From Selenomonadaceae bacterium (GTDB lineage Bacteria > Bacillota > Negativicutes > Selenomonadales > Selenomonadaceae), in the NCBI GenBank assembly GCA_017535925.1, contig JAFXTD010000020.1:20930-84929 (forward strand): a DNA stretch of 64,000 bases, given 5' to 3'. The notes beneath the pieces were generated by a model that saw only the letters and a program-made list of their open reading frames with translations, ran no database searches and had not been told where the DNA came from. Below, piece by piece: positions 33,401 through 41,504 of the stretch. The translations under genes and the position numbers were made by a program. Each line of letters starts with the position of its first letter. Positions within the stretch are counted from its first letter, which is position 1.

Positions 33401-35664
33401 TCGATAAAAGTTTCCGTCAAAAAATCTTTAATGAAGTTGAGCGTGTCAACCGAATGAGCCTCCGCCTTATCTTTTATCGCGTTGAAAATTTGCGCAAAGT
33501 CTCCGTTGCGCGAAAAAATATTTTGCTCCATGCGAATAAAAGTTTCGTTGTCGGCGCGGTCGGTCAATTTCCCTTCGAAGTAGCGGGCGTAATAATCTTC
33601 GGCGTCGCGAATGACTTTGACCAAATTTTTTTCGGCGGCGTCGCGTTCTTTGGTTTGATAGTCGGCGTAGAAGTCGACTCCTTTTTTTACGTAGGTCTTA
33701 AAATTTTTCAGAGTGTCAATCAAATTCGCAAGAGTCGCATTCGACTTGACAGGCGCAAAACTTTTCGTCAAGGCATGCAAAGTCGGGATACCGTAATCAA
33801 CGCCGAAATCGTTGTAGAAAAATGCACGGAGGGCGGCGGCGGTCAGCAACGCCTCGTTAAAAGAATCGTCGTCATTCGTCGCCAAAACGGAAATCGTATC
33901 GGCACTGTAGCCCGTCTTCAAAAGCGGGTCGTCGAGCGCGAAGGCAAGTTGACGATAAAGATATTCGGTATTCGGAACCTCCAAACTTTGCGCCTTGAGA
34001 TAAGCCGTCGCGCAGTAAAATTTTTTCTTCAACAGCAAGTCTTTAACGTCATGCAAAATTTTTTCTTTGAGCGTCGAATCAACAGGAGGTGCTTCGGATT
34101 TTTGAACGTCGGGAAGTTCTTCCGGTTCGTCGGAATTTTTTTCGCCTTGAGGTTCGTTGTCGGGCGGCGAGGTTGTCTTCCAAATATCCTCTTCCGAAAT
34201 TTTTTCCAGCGTGTCCTTCTGATAAAAATTTTTTTCACTGAAGTCGTAAAGATAGCGGTCGGCGTTCTTCGGGAAGTCTTCCTTGAAAAAAGTTTCGAGG
34301 ATTTCAAAATTTTTTTCGGCGTGAACGCGATTGAAGCCCGCGACAAATATCCTGTCAATTTTCTTGCCGCGATTGAAATAATTCTTGAGCCGCTTAAAAA
34401 ATCTTTCGACATCCTCCGTCGTGTCCCAGAAAAATCCGAAAAACAAATCGCGCTTTTCCGGTCCGATAAATTCCGTCCTGAACGATTGCGGAGAAAAATC
34501 TACGTCGTGGAAACCATCGTCATGAGCCGCCGCGATTTCGTGAATGTGGAAAAAGAGCATCCGCGTCAAAGCAACTTTCATATCGTCGGTGAGGAAAGGC
34601 GCGTTGTCGAACTCAAATTTTTCGCCGTGCTTCGAGTTGGAAATAAATTTCTTGCCGTTTTCGGTTCTCAAGAATTCGGCGAAATTTTTTGTCAAGCCGT
34701 AGAAACTTCCGAACTTCTCAAAGTTGTAGCGTTTGAAGTAGCCCTTCGCGAAAAGCATCTGCACCATACTTTCAACGACATTGACCGGCATTTTCTTCGG
34801 ACAAAATCCCGGCAGCCAAAGCATTCCTTTCGCGGCGGCATAACGCAGGACGGGCTTGAGCATTTCGGGGTTGGTGAATTCCTTCTTGAAATTTTTCGCG
34901 GAAAATTCTTTGTTGCGTTCGCTGTTGTCTGTTGTGAAAGATTTTTTCCAAACGTCGAAATCATTTTCGGTGAGCAGTGCACCGGGCGCGGCGAAAAGTT
35001 TTTCCAAGTTAATTTTTTTTGGCGGCTTGGCGGGCGGAATAATTTCCTTTGCCTTGCGTTGACGAATAATTTTTTTCTCCTCGACTTCTTCAGGCGTCAC
35101 CAAAGTCAATTCGTTGCCGAAGAGTCCGCGCCCAAGAAAATCGTCGCTGAAAAATTCGCGCAGCTCGTTGCTTATCGAAAATTTTTTGCCGATGTCAGCC
35201 TCTTCCGTCGCGTTGATAAATTTTGCATAGGGCGCAAGCGAGGCTTTCAACTTGTCGGTCTGTCGTTTCCTCGCCAATAATTTTTTCAAAGCCGTTTGAT
35301 GTTCGCGCAAAATTTTTTTCAAGTCGACTGCTTCCGTCACGAACAACAAAAATTTTTCGGCTTGCCCGAAGACACTTGCCTCGCGAATTCTTTTCTCCTC
35401 GACTTCCAAAATTTTTTCGAGGTCGGAAAATTTTTCGGGCAATGGCTCCTCGAAAATCTGCGTGTAAAGTCTTAAGCATGCGTTTGATTTTTTCAGCCAT
35501 GCCAAAAAATTTTCGCTCCAAAGTTCCAAGCCATCAGGCGTCGCGAATTTGTCGTTGTCAATGATATTTTCAATGTCGGACAAATTTTTTTTGAAGGCAA
35601 CGCCAAGCTCGCGCAGGTCGTTTAAATCTCGTCGCAAGTCGTTGATTTGTTGAAGTTTTTCCAT
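30490..35664 (-). CDS. 1,724-residue protein with C-terminal P-loop ATPase (STAND/ORC-like)
   Basis: Most of this very large soluble protein (about residues 1-1320) is alpha-helical and unrecognised, with a proline/glutamate-rich linker near residue 480. The C-terminal third begins IPLPPEMFIGRENEINEVM, has Walker A GGRQLGKS (about 1363-1370), Walker B FLLMLDEAD (about 1446-1454), a sensor-like VIAGLRN, and a winged-helix-like end. This is the layout of STAND/ORC-type ATPases, which often sense invaders or remodel complexes. ATG 35664 has SD GGAG. It precedes the 349-residue gene and follows livF. It may be a defence or stress module; that is inference. Confidence 0.75.
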   Translation of the reverse strand: MEKLQQINDLRRDLNDLRELGVAFKKNLSDIENIIDNDKFATPDGLELWSENFLAWLKKSNACLRLYTQIFEEPLPEKFSDLEKILEVEEKRIREASVFGQAEKFLLFVTEAVDLKKILREHQTALKKLLARKRQTDKLKASLAPYAKFINATEEADIGKKFSISNELREFFSDDFLGRGLFGNELTLVTPEEVEEKKIIRQRKAKEIIPPAKPPKKINLEKLFAAPGALLTENDFDVWKKSFTTDNSERNKEFSAKNFKKEFTNPEMLKPVLRYAAAKGMLWLPGFCPKKMPVNVVESMVQMLFAKGYFKRYNFEKFGSFYGLTKNFAEFLRTENGKKFISNSKHGEKFEFDNAPFLTDDMKVALTRMLFFHIHEIAAAHDDGFHDVDFSPQSFRTEFIGPEKRDLFFGFFWDTTEDVERFFKRLKNYFNRGKKIDRIFVAGFNRVHAEKNFEILETFFKEDFPKNADRYLYDFSEKNFYQKDTLEKISEEDIWKTTSPPDNEPQGEKNSDEPEELPDVQKSEAPPVDSTLKEKILHDVKDLLLKKKFYCATAYLKAQSLEVPNTEYLYRQLAFALDDPLLKTGYSADTISVLATNDDDSFNEALLTAAALRAFFYNDFGVDYGIPTLHALTKSFAPVKSNATLANLIDTLKNFKTYVKKGVDFYADYQTKERDAAEKNLVKVIRDAEDYYARYFEGKLTDRADNETFIRMEQNIFSRNGDFAQIFNAIKDKAEAHSVDTLNFIKDFLTETFIEKDASFDRVNIDDEKLAQFIDDKWDEACGKKNPGKLVSRLRNNITKNMERAVEIMCAWVNCAQILCAGGEDSGIVEYKKIRSQLIDNVQAAQKNLSKDAGSIVLIRTLKEISARLDGSYSRLEHKYFYAEFLCGDKIVLDENYFPKFDLNISDGTHEGITEQIKKHAALKLPTVEARIEQIFEAGGDDFGSAKLLDDYLKNFKGASFIEQKEYDVAKCITSAAKDAPRYRENFIGGLELAQSYGQFDTLPEGEKEKILQLVENCYKYASETKNFGVFFRVKKYWEDVIEDNAVKRGEVLKKDLQSAIETYKKISDNFNEAELNDSIAEIEKIIAARNFTAAQSLIFKLSRGELYKKFDDTEDTPLNRFLDAEEYVDCYNRVKDSGDSLENLIGKKILPRDKISRAKLNLIKSWITNSVNEDRIKTLLELLGFSVEDVQKISLPASNTINFHVKIFGAGQKSGHPIAAFGSDAEIAGFNVSCLFGKFDEKNLIEKFKELGNSKHTLIFLDYALDLPTRRRLAKEIKLDKSLTKVFAVVDRVTIMFLLKNCAAQLGTKRVTDTLMSLIMPFARYQPYIWSPRIPLPPEMFIGRENEINEVMNHGGVNIVCGGRQLGKSALLKMACRKVDGNNNERAIFIDIDDKNYREAALLTSHELSDKNFFAEPFETDDWEELTRAIRNRLSSDAPTKIPYFLLMLDEADKFIDSCAENNYAPIVALAKIQQEDYDGSRFKFVIAGLRNIIRFEREKTFSNNSILPTLKSLTIKPFNVEDARQLLEVPLRYLGLYFPESEKDSLILTILETANYFPSLIQLYCEKLVKALFEAGYAGYDADTPIYRISEEHIKKVLADREFTKDIKTKIEITLRLGEDKYYFVIANLLAHLYYKQNRLEGYSPREILSAAAEFGLIKEPLLPNAEEKVGALMEELCELNILRKTGKAEYLFSRQRILRIVGTLNEVEETLLKLMAEAEHE

Positions 35665-35694
35665 GAGTTCAATCTCCAAATTCCAAATTGATTT

Positions 35695-36405
35695 TCAGCC
35701 TCCGAGATAAGCTTTGCGGATGTCTTCGCTGGCAGCAAGTTCTTTGGCGTCGCCGGTGATTGTGATTCGCCCCGTCTCCAAAACATAAGCGCGGTTGGCA
35801 ATCGACAAAGCCATGTTTGCATTTTGTTCGACGAGCAAAACCGTCGTGCCCGTCTTGTTTATGTCGACTATGATTGAAAAAATTTCTTTGATTAGAAGCG
35901 GGGCAAGTCCCATGCTGGGTTCGTCCATAAGCAAAAGTTTCGGGCGACTCATCAACGCACGACCCATTGCAAGCATTTGTTGTTCGCCGCCGGATAAAGT
36001 TCCCGCCAGCTGAAGTCGACGTTCTTCAAGGCGCGGAAAACGTTTGAAGACCATTTGCATATCGCTTTGGATTCCGTCCTTGTCCGAGCGCGTGAAGGCT
36101 CCCAACTCCAAATTTTCCAGCACGGTCATTTCCGCGAAGATTCGTCGACCTTCGGGCACTTGCGATATTCCCTCGCGAACGATTTTATGAGCCGGCATGC
36201 CCGCGATGTTGTTGCCGAGAAATTTTATTTCGCCGGTCTTCGGCTTGAGCAGTCCCGAAATTGTTCTAAGTGTCGTCGACTTGCCCGCGCCGTTCGCACC
36301 AATCAGTGTGACAATCTCACCTTCCTCGACCGAAAGACTTATGCCTTTTATCGCGTGAATCGCTCCGTAATAAACGTTTATGTCTTTGACTTCAAGCATT
36401 GCCAT
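35695..36405 (-). CDS. livF: Branched-chain amino acid ABC transporter ATPase LivF
   Basis: The roughly 236-residue ATPase has Walker A GANGAGKST, signature LSGGEQQMLAMGRAL, Walker B LLLMDEPSMGL and a late switch region LVEQNANMAL, all as in LivF. With LivG it powers uptake by LivHM of leucine, isoleucine and valine delivered by LivK. ATG 36405 follows AAAGGAGG. It is separated from livG by two acetyltransferase genes and an HD gene, an unusual interruption of the liv operon. Confidence 0.93.
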   Translation of the reverse strand: MAMLEVKDINVYYGAIHAIKGISLSVEEGEIVTLIGANGAGKSTTLRTISGLLKPKTGEIKFLGNNIAGMPAHKIVREGISQVPEGRRIFAEMTVLENLELGAFTRSDKDGIQSDMQMVFKRFPRLEERRLQLAGTLSGGEQQMLAMGRALMSRPKLLLMDEPSMGLAPLLIKEIFSIIVDINKTGTTVLLVEQNANMALSIANRAYVLETGRITITGDAKELAASEDIRKAYLGG

Positions 36406-36418
36406 AAGCAAACCTCCT

Positions 36419-37351
36419 TTACTTGTCATGAAGTGAAATAAATTTTTCGATGTCGTTGAAGTACTTAAAGTTGTCGTGAATTTTATCGAGGCTCCAATCC
36501 CACCATTTGATTCTTAACAACGATTCGATAACGTCTTCGGGAAATCTGAACTTGATGATTTTTGCAGGGTTGCCTCCGACGATTGCATAGGGCGGAACAT
36601 TTTTAACAACGACGCTGTCCGCGGCGATTACTGCTCCGTCTCCGATAATCAGCGGCTTGTTTAAATTCGTTACCTTCAAAAAACAGCCGCGACCAATCCA
36701 AACGTCCGAGCCAATATTTATTTTGCAAAATTCGCGTTGAGAGTTGATAAAATCATCACCGGCATCCCAATCCAAATGAGGAAAGCTGTAAGAGCTGACA
36801 TTTTCGAAGTGGTGAGCGTTATTCGGCAACGCTTCAAAAGTTATATTCCAGCTGAGTGAAGAAAAATTTCCAACGGATATAATGCAGTGGTGTCCTTCAA
36901 TTATGGTTTTGCCGATATAACTTTTATTGCCCAATTTGAAAACGGAATTATTTGCCGCAAATCTGTATACGCGCTGATAATTTGTCTTGGTGGTGTCTTC
37001 AAATGGAATTTGTGAAAAACCGTAAGCGACACCTTCATTAATCAAGCGAGGAAAATCCAAATTCGGCGTCTTGAAAACTCTGCCGTCGATGATTCGGTTG
37101 CGAGGGAAGCCTTGCGCCTCCAAAAACTTCATGCGGTTATAAAAATTGTTCATGGAGGAAATTATCGCCAGCTGAAAATTTAAAACACCCCCCCCCGGTC
37201 TACCTGCAGCGTCGACAAGAGTAACCTTGCCGCCTTCAAGAATTGCATAAGCAACGATTTCCAAATTGCCGCGCTGAACTTCGCGGGCGTAGTGAGGTTT
37301 GAGTTCGTTGAACAAATCATCAACGCCGAAGAGTAAAGTTTTATATGCCAT
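36419..37351 (-). CDS. Left-handed beta-helix acetyltransferase with internal poly-G tract (AT1)
   Basis: About 310 residues. The N-terminal part is a Rossmann-like segment (MAYKTLLFGVDDLF). The C-terminal part is a hexapeptide-repeat acyltransferase: KINIGSDVWIGRGCFL, PLIIGDGAVIAADSVVVKNVPPYAIVGGNPAKIIKFRF. Such enzymes O-acetylate sugars. It is a paralogue of the gene at 38581. The coding strand has nine consecutive G (37188-37196) encoding a GGG absent from the paralogue, a likely slippage site. SD GGAGG precedes ATG 37351. The HD gene ends four bases upstream. Confidence 0.82.
   Translation of the reverse strand: MAYKTLLFGVDDLFNELKPHYAREVQRGNLEIVAYAILEGGKVTLVDAAGRPGGGVLNFQLAIISSMNNFYNRMKFLEAQGFPRNRIIDGRVFKTPNLDFPRLINEGVAYGFSQIPFEDTTKTNYQRVYRFAANNSVFKLGNKSYIGKTIIEGHHCIISVGNFSSLSWNITFEALPNNAHHFENVSSYSFPHLDWDAGDDFINSQREFCKINIGSDVWIGRGCFLKVTNLNKPLIIGDGAVIAADSVVVKNVPPYAIVGGNPAKIIKFRFPEDVIESLLRIKWWDWSLDKIHDNFKYFNDIEKFISLHDK
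36424..36513. repeat. 90-bp direct repeat, copy in AT1
   Basis: The 3' end of this acetyltransferase gene is nearly identical (about three mismatches) to 38589-38678 in its paralogue, giving a homology arm for recombination across the HD gene. Confidence 0.85.
37188..37196 (-). repeat. Homopolymer G9 tract in an acetyltransferase gene
   Basis: Nine C on the plus strand are nine G in the coding strand. At the present length the gene is in frame. A change of one base would stop translation early, as in phase-variable surface-sugar genes. Confidence 0.7.
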
Positions 37352-37355
37352 GAGA

Positions 37356-38576
37356 TTATCCTCCGATAAATTCAAACGTCACAGGGAATTGATGCTTGCG
37401 TGTTGCCTCGCGGCAGTAGCGTTCATAGGTGCGGGAAATTTTTTTCTTGTCAAGCTTTGAATAATCGCCGACGATTATGATATGAGCTTCGACGGGAAAT
37501 TTTTTCATGGTGTCAAGTTCGCCGAGCCGCTCCTCGATACATTCCTGCGTTGAAAGAGGAAAACTTGTGCCGTGCAAAACTTTGAAGACCTCGCGGACAT
37601 TTTGAGTTTTGGAATTAAATTCGCAGCTCATGGAAAGATTGCCCTCGCCCGACATGTACATGCGCCCGAAGCCGTTTGTATCGACACCTTGCGTCAAAAG
37701 CGAAGTCCGCGTTCCGTTCTCGTCAATCATAAAAATTTTCGCTTTAGCAATTTCATCGCGCCAAGTTTTTGCGGGAGTGACGTAAGAATCAAAATCGACC
37801 TCGATTGTCTCGCCGCCCTGCGTGTAGGGGAATTGAGCCGCCTCACGATTCGCGTCGCCCAATCTCAACGCAGCAATAGTCGCCGCACTTCTCGCCAAAG
37901 TTTCGCGATTGAAATTGTAAATCTCGACAAGTTGCTTGGGATTTTTTTCGGAAGGTTTTTGATAAGTGTCGCCGTTCGTCCAAGTCGACTTGTCAAAATA
38001 AATTTGCGCGTTGGGGAATTTTTGATTGTAAAGTTCGACGGCGGAATCAATGCGATTGAAACAATCCGTCCATTGCTCGCGGCTTGTCAAATCGCGAACG
38101 CCCGAACAACTTTTGCTGTGCCCCATGCAATCAAGTGCAACCGCATCGACGTTGACGCCGAGTGTCGCAATTGCCTCGCGGTTTTCGAGGACGTGAATCG
38201 CCGAATTCAACGAATGGTCTTTGCGCAGGGTGTTGCCGTCGGTGTAAGTTTTGAACTTTCCGCCGTCCATTCCGGTATCGTGCATGATTGCCGCAACTTC
38301 AAGTTCAAGTCTGTCAATCGACGAATACCACACGTTGCCAAAGCCGGCGCGTTCGATGGCGTCAGCCGCTTCCTTTGACTTGATTGCAACCAATGCCGCG
38401 TGGTGAGTGCCGTGGTCGCTGTAGGTTCGCAACTCAACGAATTGCCAAGCGCGAGCTTTGCCGTTTGCGTAGTATTCCGCCGAAATATTTTTAATCGTGT
38501 CGAGACCGGTCGCCGAGACAATCTGCGCGAAGAGAAATAACCATGTGAACAAAAACGCGCTTAAAAATTTTTTCAT
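37356..38576 (-). CDS. Secreted HD-domain phosphohydrolase-like protein
   Basis: The roughly 406-residue protein has a signal peptide (MKKFLSAFLFTWLFLFAQIVSA). An HD-type metal site follows: HGTHHAALVAIKSKEAADAI and AAIMHDTGMDGGKF with the His-Asp pair, then DHSLNSAIHVLENRE. HD enzymes usually cleave phosphoesters. A secreted one is unusual and its substrate is unknown. ATG 38576 has SD AGGAG. It lies between two paralogous acetyltransferase genes, five bases from one and four from the other, so all three are co-transcribed. Confidence 0.7.
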   Translation of the reverse strand: MKKFLSAFLFTWLFLFAQIVSATGLDTIKNISAEYYANGKARAWQFVELRTYSDHGTHHAALVAIKSKEAADAIERAGFGNVWYSSIDRLELEVAAIMHDTGMDGGKFKTYTDGNTLRKDHSLNSAIHVLENREAIATLGVNVDAVALDCMGHSKSCSGVRDLTSREQWTDCFNRIDSAVELYNQKFPNAQIYFDKSTWTNGDTYQKPSEKNPKQLVEIYNFNRETLARSAATIAALRLGDANREAAQFPYTQGGETIEVDFDSYVTPAKTWRDEIAKAKIFMIDENGTRTSLLTQGVDTNGFGRMYMSGEGNLSMSCEFNSKTQNVREVFKVLHGTSFPLSTQECIEERLGELDTMKKFPVEAHIIIVGDYSKLDKKKISRTYERYCREATRKHQFPVTFEFIGG

Positions 38577-38580
38577 AGAC

Positions 38581-39480
38581 TCAACTCCTGTCATGAAGTG
38601 AAATAAATTTTTCCACGTCGTTGAAGTACTTAAAGTTGTCGTGAATTTTATCGAGGCTCCAATCCCACCATTTGATTCGCAACAGAGACTCGATAATTTC
38701 CGGCTCGAAACGATACTTGATAATTTGCGCGGGGTTGCCTCCGACGATTGCATAGGGCGGAACGCTTTTCACGACGACACTGTCCGAGGCAATAACCGCG
38801 CCGTCACCGATAGTCAACGGCTTGTTCGGGTTGGTGCACTTGAAAATACAATCGTGCCCGCACCAAACGTCATTGCCGATTATAATTTTGCACTTTCCTC
38901 GCGAAGGCCAAAAGTCTTTCGGAAATTCCCAATCCAAACTCTTCGAAGGAACTGTCCCGACGTTATGATAATTGTGGCTGTGGTTTTGTCCCAAGCGAAA
39001 AAATATTCTCTTTGCAAAGGAAGAAAAATTTCCCAACTGAATCAAACCTTTGCCTTCAAAGCGGCTGTCGGATCTTATGTAACTTTTTTTGCCGAGCGAC
39101 AACGTTACCTTTCCGTTTTTGCTTTTAAAAACTTTCGGATAGATTATGCGCAAATCCGCGTCGAAAATATCTTTATCAAAAGTTCCATAAGCGATGCCTT
39201 CCTCCAAAAATCGTGAGAAATCCAAATTCGGCGTCTTAAAAACTCGACCGTCAATGATTCGGTTGCGAGGGAAACCTTGAGCCTCAAGCAATTTCATTCG
39301 CCTGTAAAAATCGTTCTTGCTGGAAATTATCGCAAGGTCAAAGTCATTAACATTCACCTTTTTCGAATCCTTAACAGTGGCGACGATTTCCAAGTTACCT
39401 TGTTTCGCCGCTTTCAAGTAATAAGGCTTTAAAGTTTCAAATAAATCATCGGTGCCGAAGAGCAAAGTTTTATAAGCCAT
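38581..39480 (-). CDS. Left-handed beta-helix acetyltransferase (AT2)
   Basis: The 299-residue paralogue of the gene at 36419 has the same N-terminal MAYKTLLFG..DLF segment and the GFPRNRIIDGRVFKTPNLDF linker. Its hexapeptide core is KIIIGNDVWCGHDCIFKCTNPNKPLTIGDGAVIASDSVVVKSVPPYAIVGGNPAQIIKYRF. A KDSKKVNVNDFDLAIISS stretch stands where AT1 has its glycine insertion. It should O-acetylate a glycan or a nucleotide sugar. It follows livG directly, so it probably depends on the liv promoter. Confidence 0.82.
   Translation of the reverse strand: MAYKTLLFGTDDLFETLKPYYLKAAKQGNLEIVATVKDSKKVNVNDFDLAIISSKNDFYRRMKLLEAQGFPRNRIIDGRVFKTPNLDFSRFLEEGIAYGTFDKDIFDADLRIIYPKVFKSKNGKVTLSLGKKSYIRSDSRFEGKGLIQLGNFSSFAKRIFFRLGQNHSHNYHNVGTVPSKSLDWEFPKDFWPSRGKCKIIIGNDVWCGHDCIFKCTNPNKPLTIGDGAVIASDSVVVKSVPPYAIVGGNPAQIIKYRFEPEIIESLLRIKWWDWSLDKIHDNFKYFNDVEKFISLHDRS
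38589..38678. repeat. 90-bp direct repeat, copy in AT2
   Basis: Partner of 36424-36513, in the same orientation, 2,165 bases away. Recombination between them would remove the HD gene and fuse the two acetyltransferases. Confidence 0.85.
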
Positions 39481-39492
39481 GAAAATTCCTCC

Positions 39493-40275
39493 TTAATTAA
39501 TCGCCTCCGCCCCGAGATATGCGCGGATAACTTCGGGATTGTTTTGAATTTCGGCGGGCGTGCCGTCAGCGATAATCATTCCGTATTCGAGGACGTAAAT
39601 GCGTTCGCAAATGCCCATGACGAGGCTCATGTCGTGTTCGATTAAAAGTACAGTCAAGCCGAATTGTTTTCTAATCCAACGAATCATTTCCATAAGCTCC
39701 TGTGTCTCTTGCGGGTTCATGCCGGCGGCGGGTTCGTCGAGGAGCAAAAGTTTGGGCTTGGCGGCGAGGGCGCGGGCAATTTCCAAACGACGCTGTGCAC
39801 CGTAAGGAAGATTCTTCGCAACCTCGTGAGCGTGTTCGTCAAGCTTGAAAATTTTCAGCAGATTGAGAGCCTCTTCCTCGATAGATTTTTCTTCGCCGAA
39901 GTAACGACCGATTCGCAAGACCGTTTCAAACAAGCCGTATTTGACGTGGCAGTGATAAGCTATCTTGACGTTATCGAGGACGCTCAATTCGCTGAAGAGT
40001 CGAATGTTTTGGAAGGTGCGGGCAATGCCGCGTTGAGTTATTTCGTAAGGCTTGAGCCCGACAAGCGATTTGCCGTCAAAAGTTATTTCGCCCGTCGTAG
40101 GTTTGTAGACGCCCGTTATCAAGTTGAAAGCCGTAGTCTTGCCCGCGCCGTTCGGTCCGATTAAACCAATCAGCTCGCCCGTGTCAATGTAAATGTTAAA
40201 ATCCGAAACTGCTTTGAGTCCGCCGAAGATTTCCGACACGTCGACAGTCTCAAGCAGATGTTTTTTATCAGCCAT
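39493..40275 (-). CDS. livG: Branched-chain amino acid ABC transporter ATPase LivG
   Basis: About 260 residues with Walker A GPNGAGKTT, the LivG-specific RTFQNIRLFSELSVLDNVKIA segment, a signature region LPYGAQRRLEIARALA and Walker B LLLLDEPAAGMNPQE. It partners LivF. ATG 40275 has SD AAAGGAA. The upstream small gene ends 38 bases before it. Confidence 0.93.
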   Translation of the reverse strand: MADKKHLLETVDVSEIFGGLKAVSDFNIYIDTGELIGLIGPNGAGKTTAFNLITGVYKPTTGEITFDGKSLVGLKPYEITQRGIARTFQNIRLFSELSVLDNVKIAYHCHVKYGLFETVLRIGRYFGEEKSIEEEALNLLKIFKLDEHAHEVAKNLPYGAQRRLEIARALAAKPKLLLLDEPAAGMNPQETQELMEMIRWIRKQFGLTVLLIEHDMSLVMGICERIYVLEYGMIIADGTPAEIQNNPEVIRAYLGAEAIN

Positions 40276-40313
40276 AGAAAATTCCTTTCCGAAAAAATTT
40301 TTGTTGCAAGCCG

Positions 40314-40538
40314 TCAATCTTCAAACTTTTTGTAATCCCAAAGTTCCTCGCCGACCAAAGCCTCTACCTCTTCCATAATCGCCAATTTTTCTTCGACGCG
40401 TTCCGTCAATAGCTCTTGTTTGTTCGTGTCGACTTTGAGCAAATCGCAAATGTTTTTCAAAATGTTTAAGACAATCTCCGCCTTGTCGTCGGGAATGCTC
40501 TCGATTAGCGCGAAAGCCTCTTGCTTGAATTCGTTCAT
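40314..40538 (-). CDS. Small acidic helical protein inside the liv operon
   Basis: A 74-residue acidic, helix-rich protein (SIPDDKAEIVLNILKNICDLL, then EEKLAIMEEVEALVGEELWDYKKFED). It resembles short antitoxin-like or adaptor proteins of Bacillota, but no toxin gene is adjacent and I cannot name a family. SD AAAGGAGG is strong. Its ATG overlaps the livM stop (ATGA-type, four bases), so it is definitely translated with the operon. Confidence 0.7.
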   Translation of the reverse strand: MNEFKQEAFALIESIPDDKAEIVLNILKNICDLLKVDTNKQELLTERVEEKLAIMEEVEALVGEELWDYKKFED

Positions 40539-41500
40539 GTTGCCGCCTCCTTTGTGCCCGAAATTTTATCCAAGAATTTTTTTATCGGCGCGACGTTCGT
40601 AAGTTCCATGTAACCGAATAATCCTTGCGGACGATAGAACATCATCAAAATCAAAGCCAGCGCGTAGATAATCATGCGCACTTCGGGGAAGGAGGCAAGT
40701 GCCGCCGATATGAACGTGACGACGAACGCACCCGCGATTGAGCCGGTGATTGAACCCATGCCGCCCATGACGACCATTATCAGATAATTGAACGAGGACA
40801 GGAAGGTAAACGACGTGGGGCTTATCAGATAAAATTGATGGGCGAAAAGTCCTCCCGCAACGCCCGCGAAAGCTGCTCCCAATGTGAACGCCATGACTTT
40901 GTATTTGGTCGTGTTGACGCCCATAGCCTCCGCCGCAATTTCATTTTCACGAATCGCAATGCAAGCCCGACCGTGTGACGAGTTCACGAAATTTTTTATA
41001 AAGAACAAAGTCACGAGCATGACGAAGAAAACCCAAGTGAAGTTCGTCAAATGCGGAATGCCTTTGAAGCCCGCCGCGCCTCCGACGTAATCGATATTCA
41101 TAATGACGATACGAATTATTTCGCCGAGACCGAGCGTCGCAATCGCCAAGTAGTCGCCGCGCAGTCGCAACGTAGGCAAGCCGATTAAAAAGCCCAAGAA
41201 GCCTGCGGCAATCGCTCCGAGAATCAAAGCAACGATTAAAGGCAAACCGAACTTGACCGTCGCCACGACCCCGACGTAAGCTCCGACTGCCATAAAGCCG
41301 GCGTGACCTAGTGAAAATTGTCCGGTGTAGCCGTTGATTAAATTCAAGCTCACCGAAAGAATTATGTTCACGCAAATTAAAATTATGTTCAGCTCCCAAA
41401 ACGAGCCGATAACTTTTGCGCTTATCATCGTCTGTAAGACTCCGTAGAGTACCAGCGCGAAGACAAGCATTACCAAATCTCTTTTTCTTGCCGAGTTCAT
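40535..41500 (-). CDS. livM: Branched-chain amino acid permease LivM
   Basis: The 321-residue permease has eight or more hydrophobic helices. The family motifs are NLINGYTGQFSLGHAGFMAVGAY and LPTLRLRGDYLAIATLGLGEI, with HGRACIAIRENEIAAEAMG as the cytoplasmic coupling loop. It forms the transmembrane pore with LivH. It starts four bases after the livH stop. Confidence 0.94.
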   Translation of the reverse strand: MNSARKRDLVMLVFALVLYGVLQTMISAKVIGSFWELNIILICVNIILSVSLNLINGYTGQFSLGHAGFMAVGAYVGVVATVKFGLPLIVALILGAIAAGFLGFLIGLPTLRLRGDYLAIATLGLGEIIRIVIMNIDYVGGAAGFKGIPHLTNFTWVFFVMLVTLFFIKNFVNSSHGRACIAIRENEIAAEAMGVNTTKYKVMAFTLGAAFAGVAGGLFAHQFYLISPTSFTFLSSFNYLIMVVMGGMGSITGSIAGAFVVTFISAALASFPEVRMIIYALALILMMFYRPQGLFGYMELTNVAPIKKFLDKISGTKEAAT

Positions 41501-41504
41501 ATCG

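Noticed and set aside
33127..35280. 717-codon open frame on the plus strand opposite the giant ATPase gene
   Set aside because: Composition is rich in Phe, Arg and Val with no domain, signal or SD. It is the antisense of a well-supported coding sequence whose codon bias keeps this frame open.
40314..40538. Toxin-antitoxin locus
   Set aside because: The 74-residue protein looks antitoxin-like in size and charge, but no toxin gene is adjacent and it is embedded in the liv operon.
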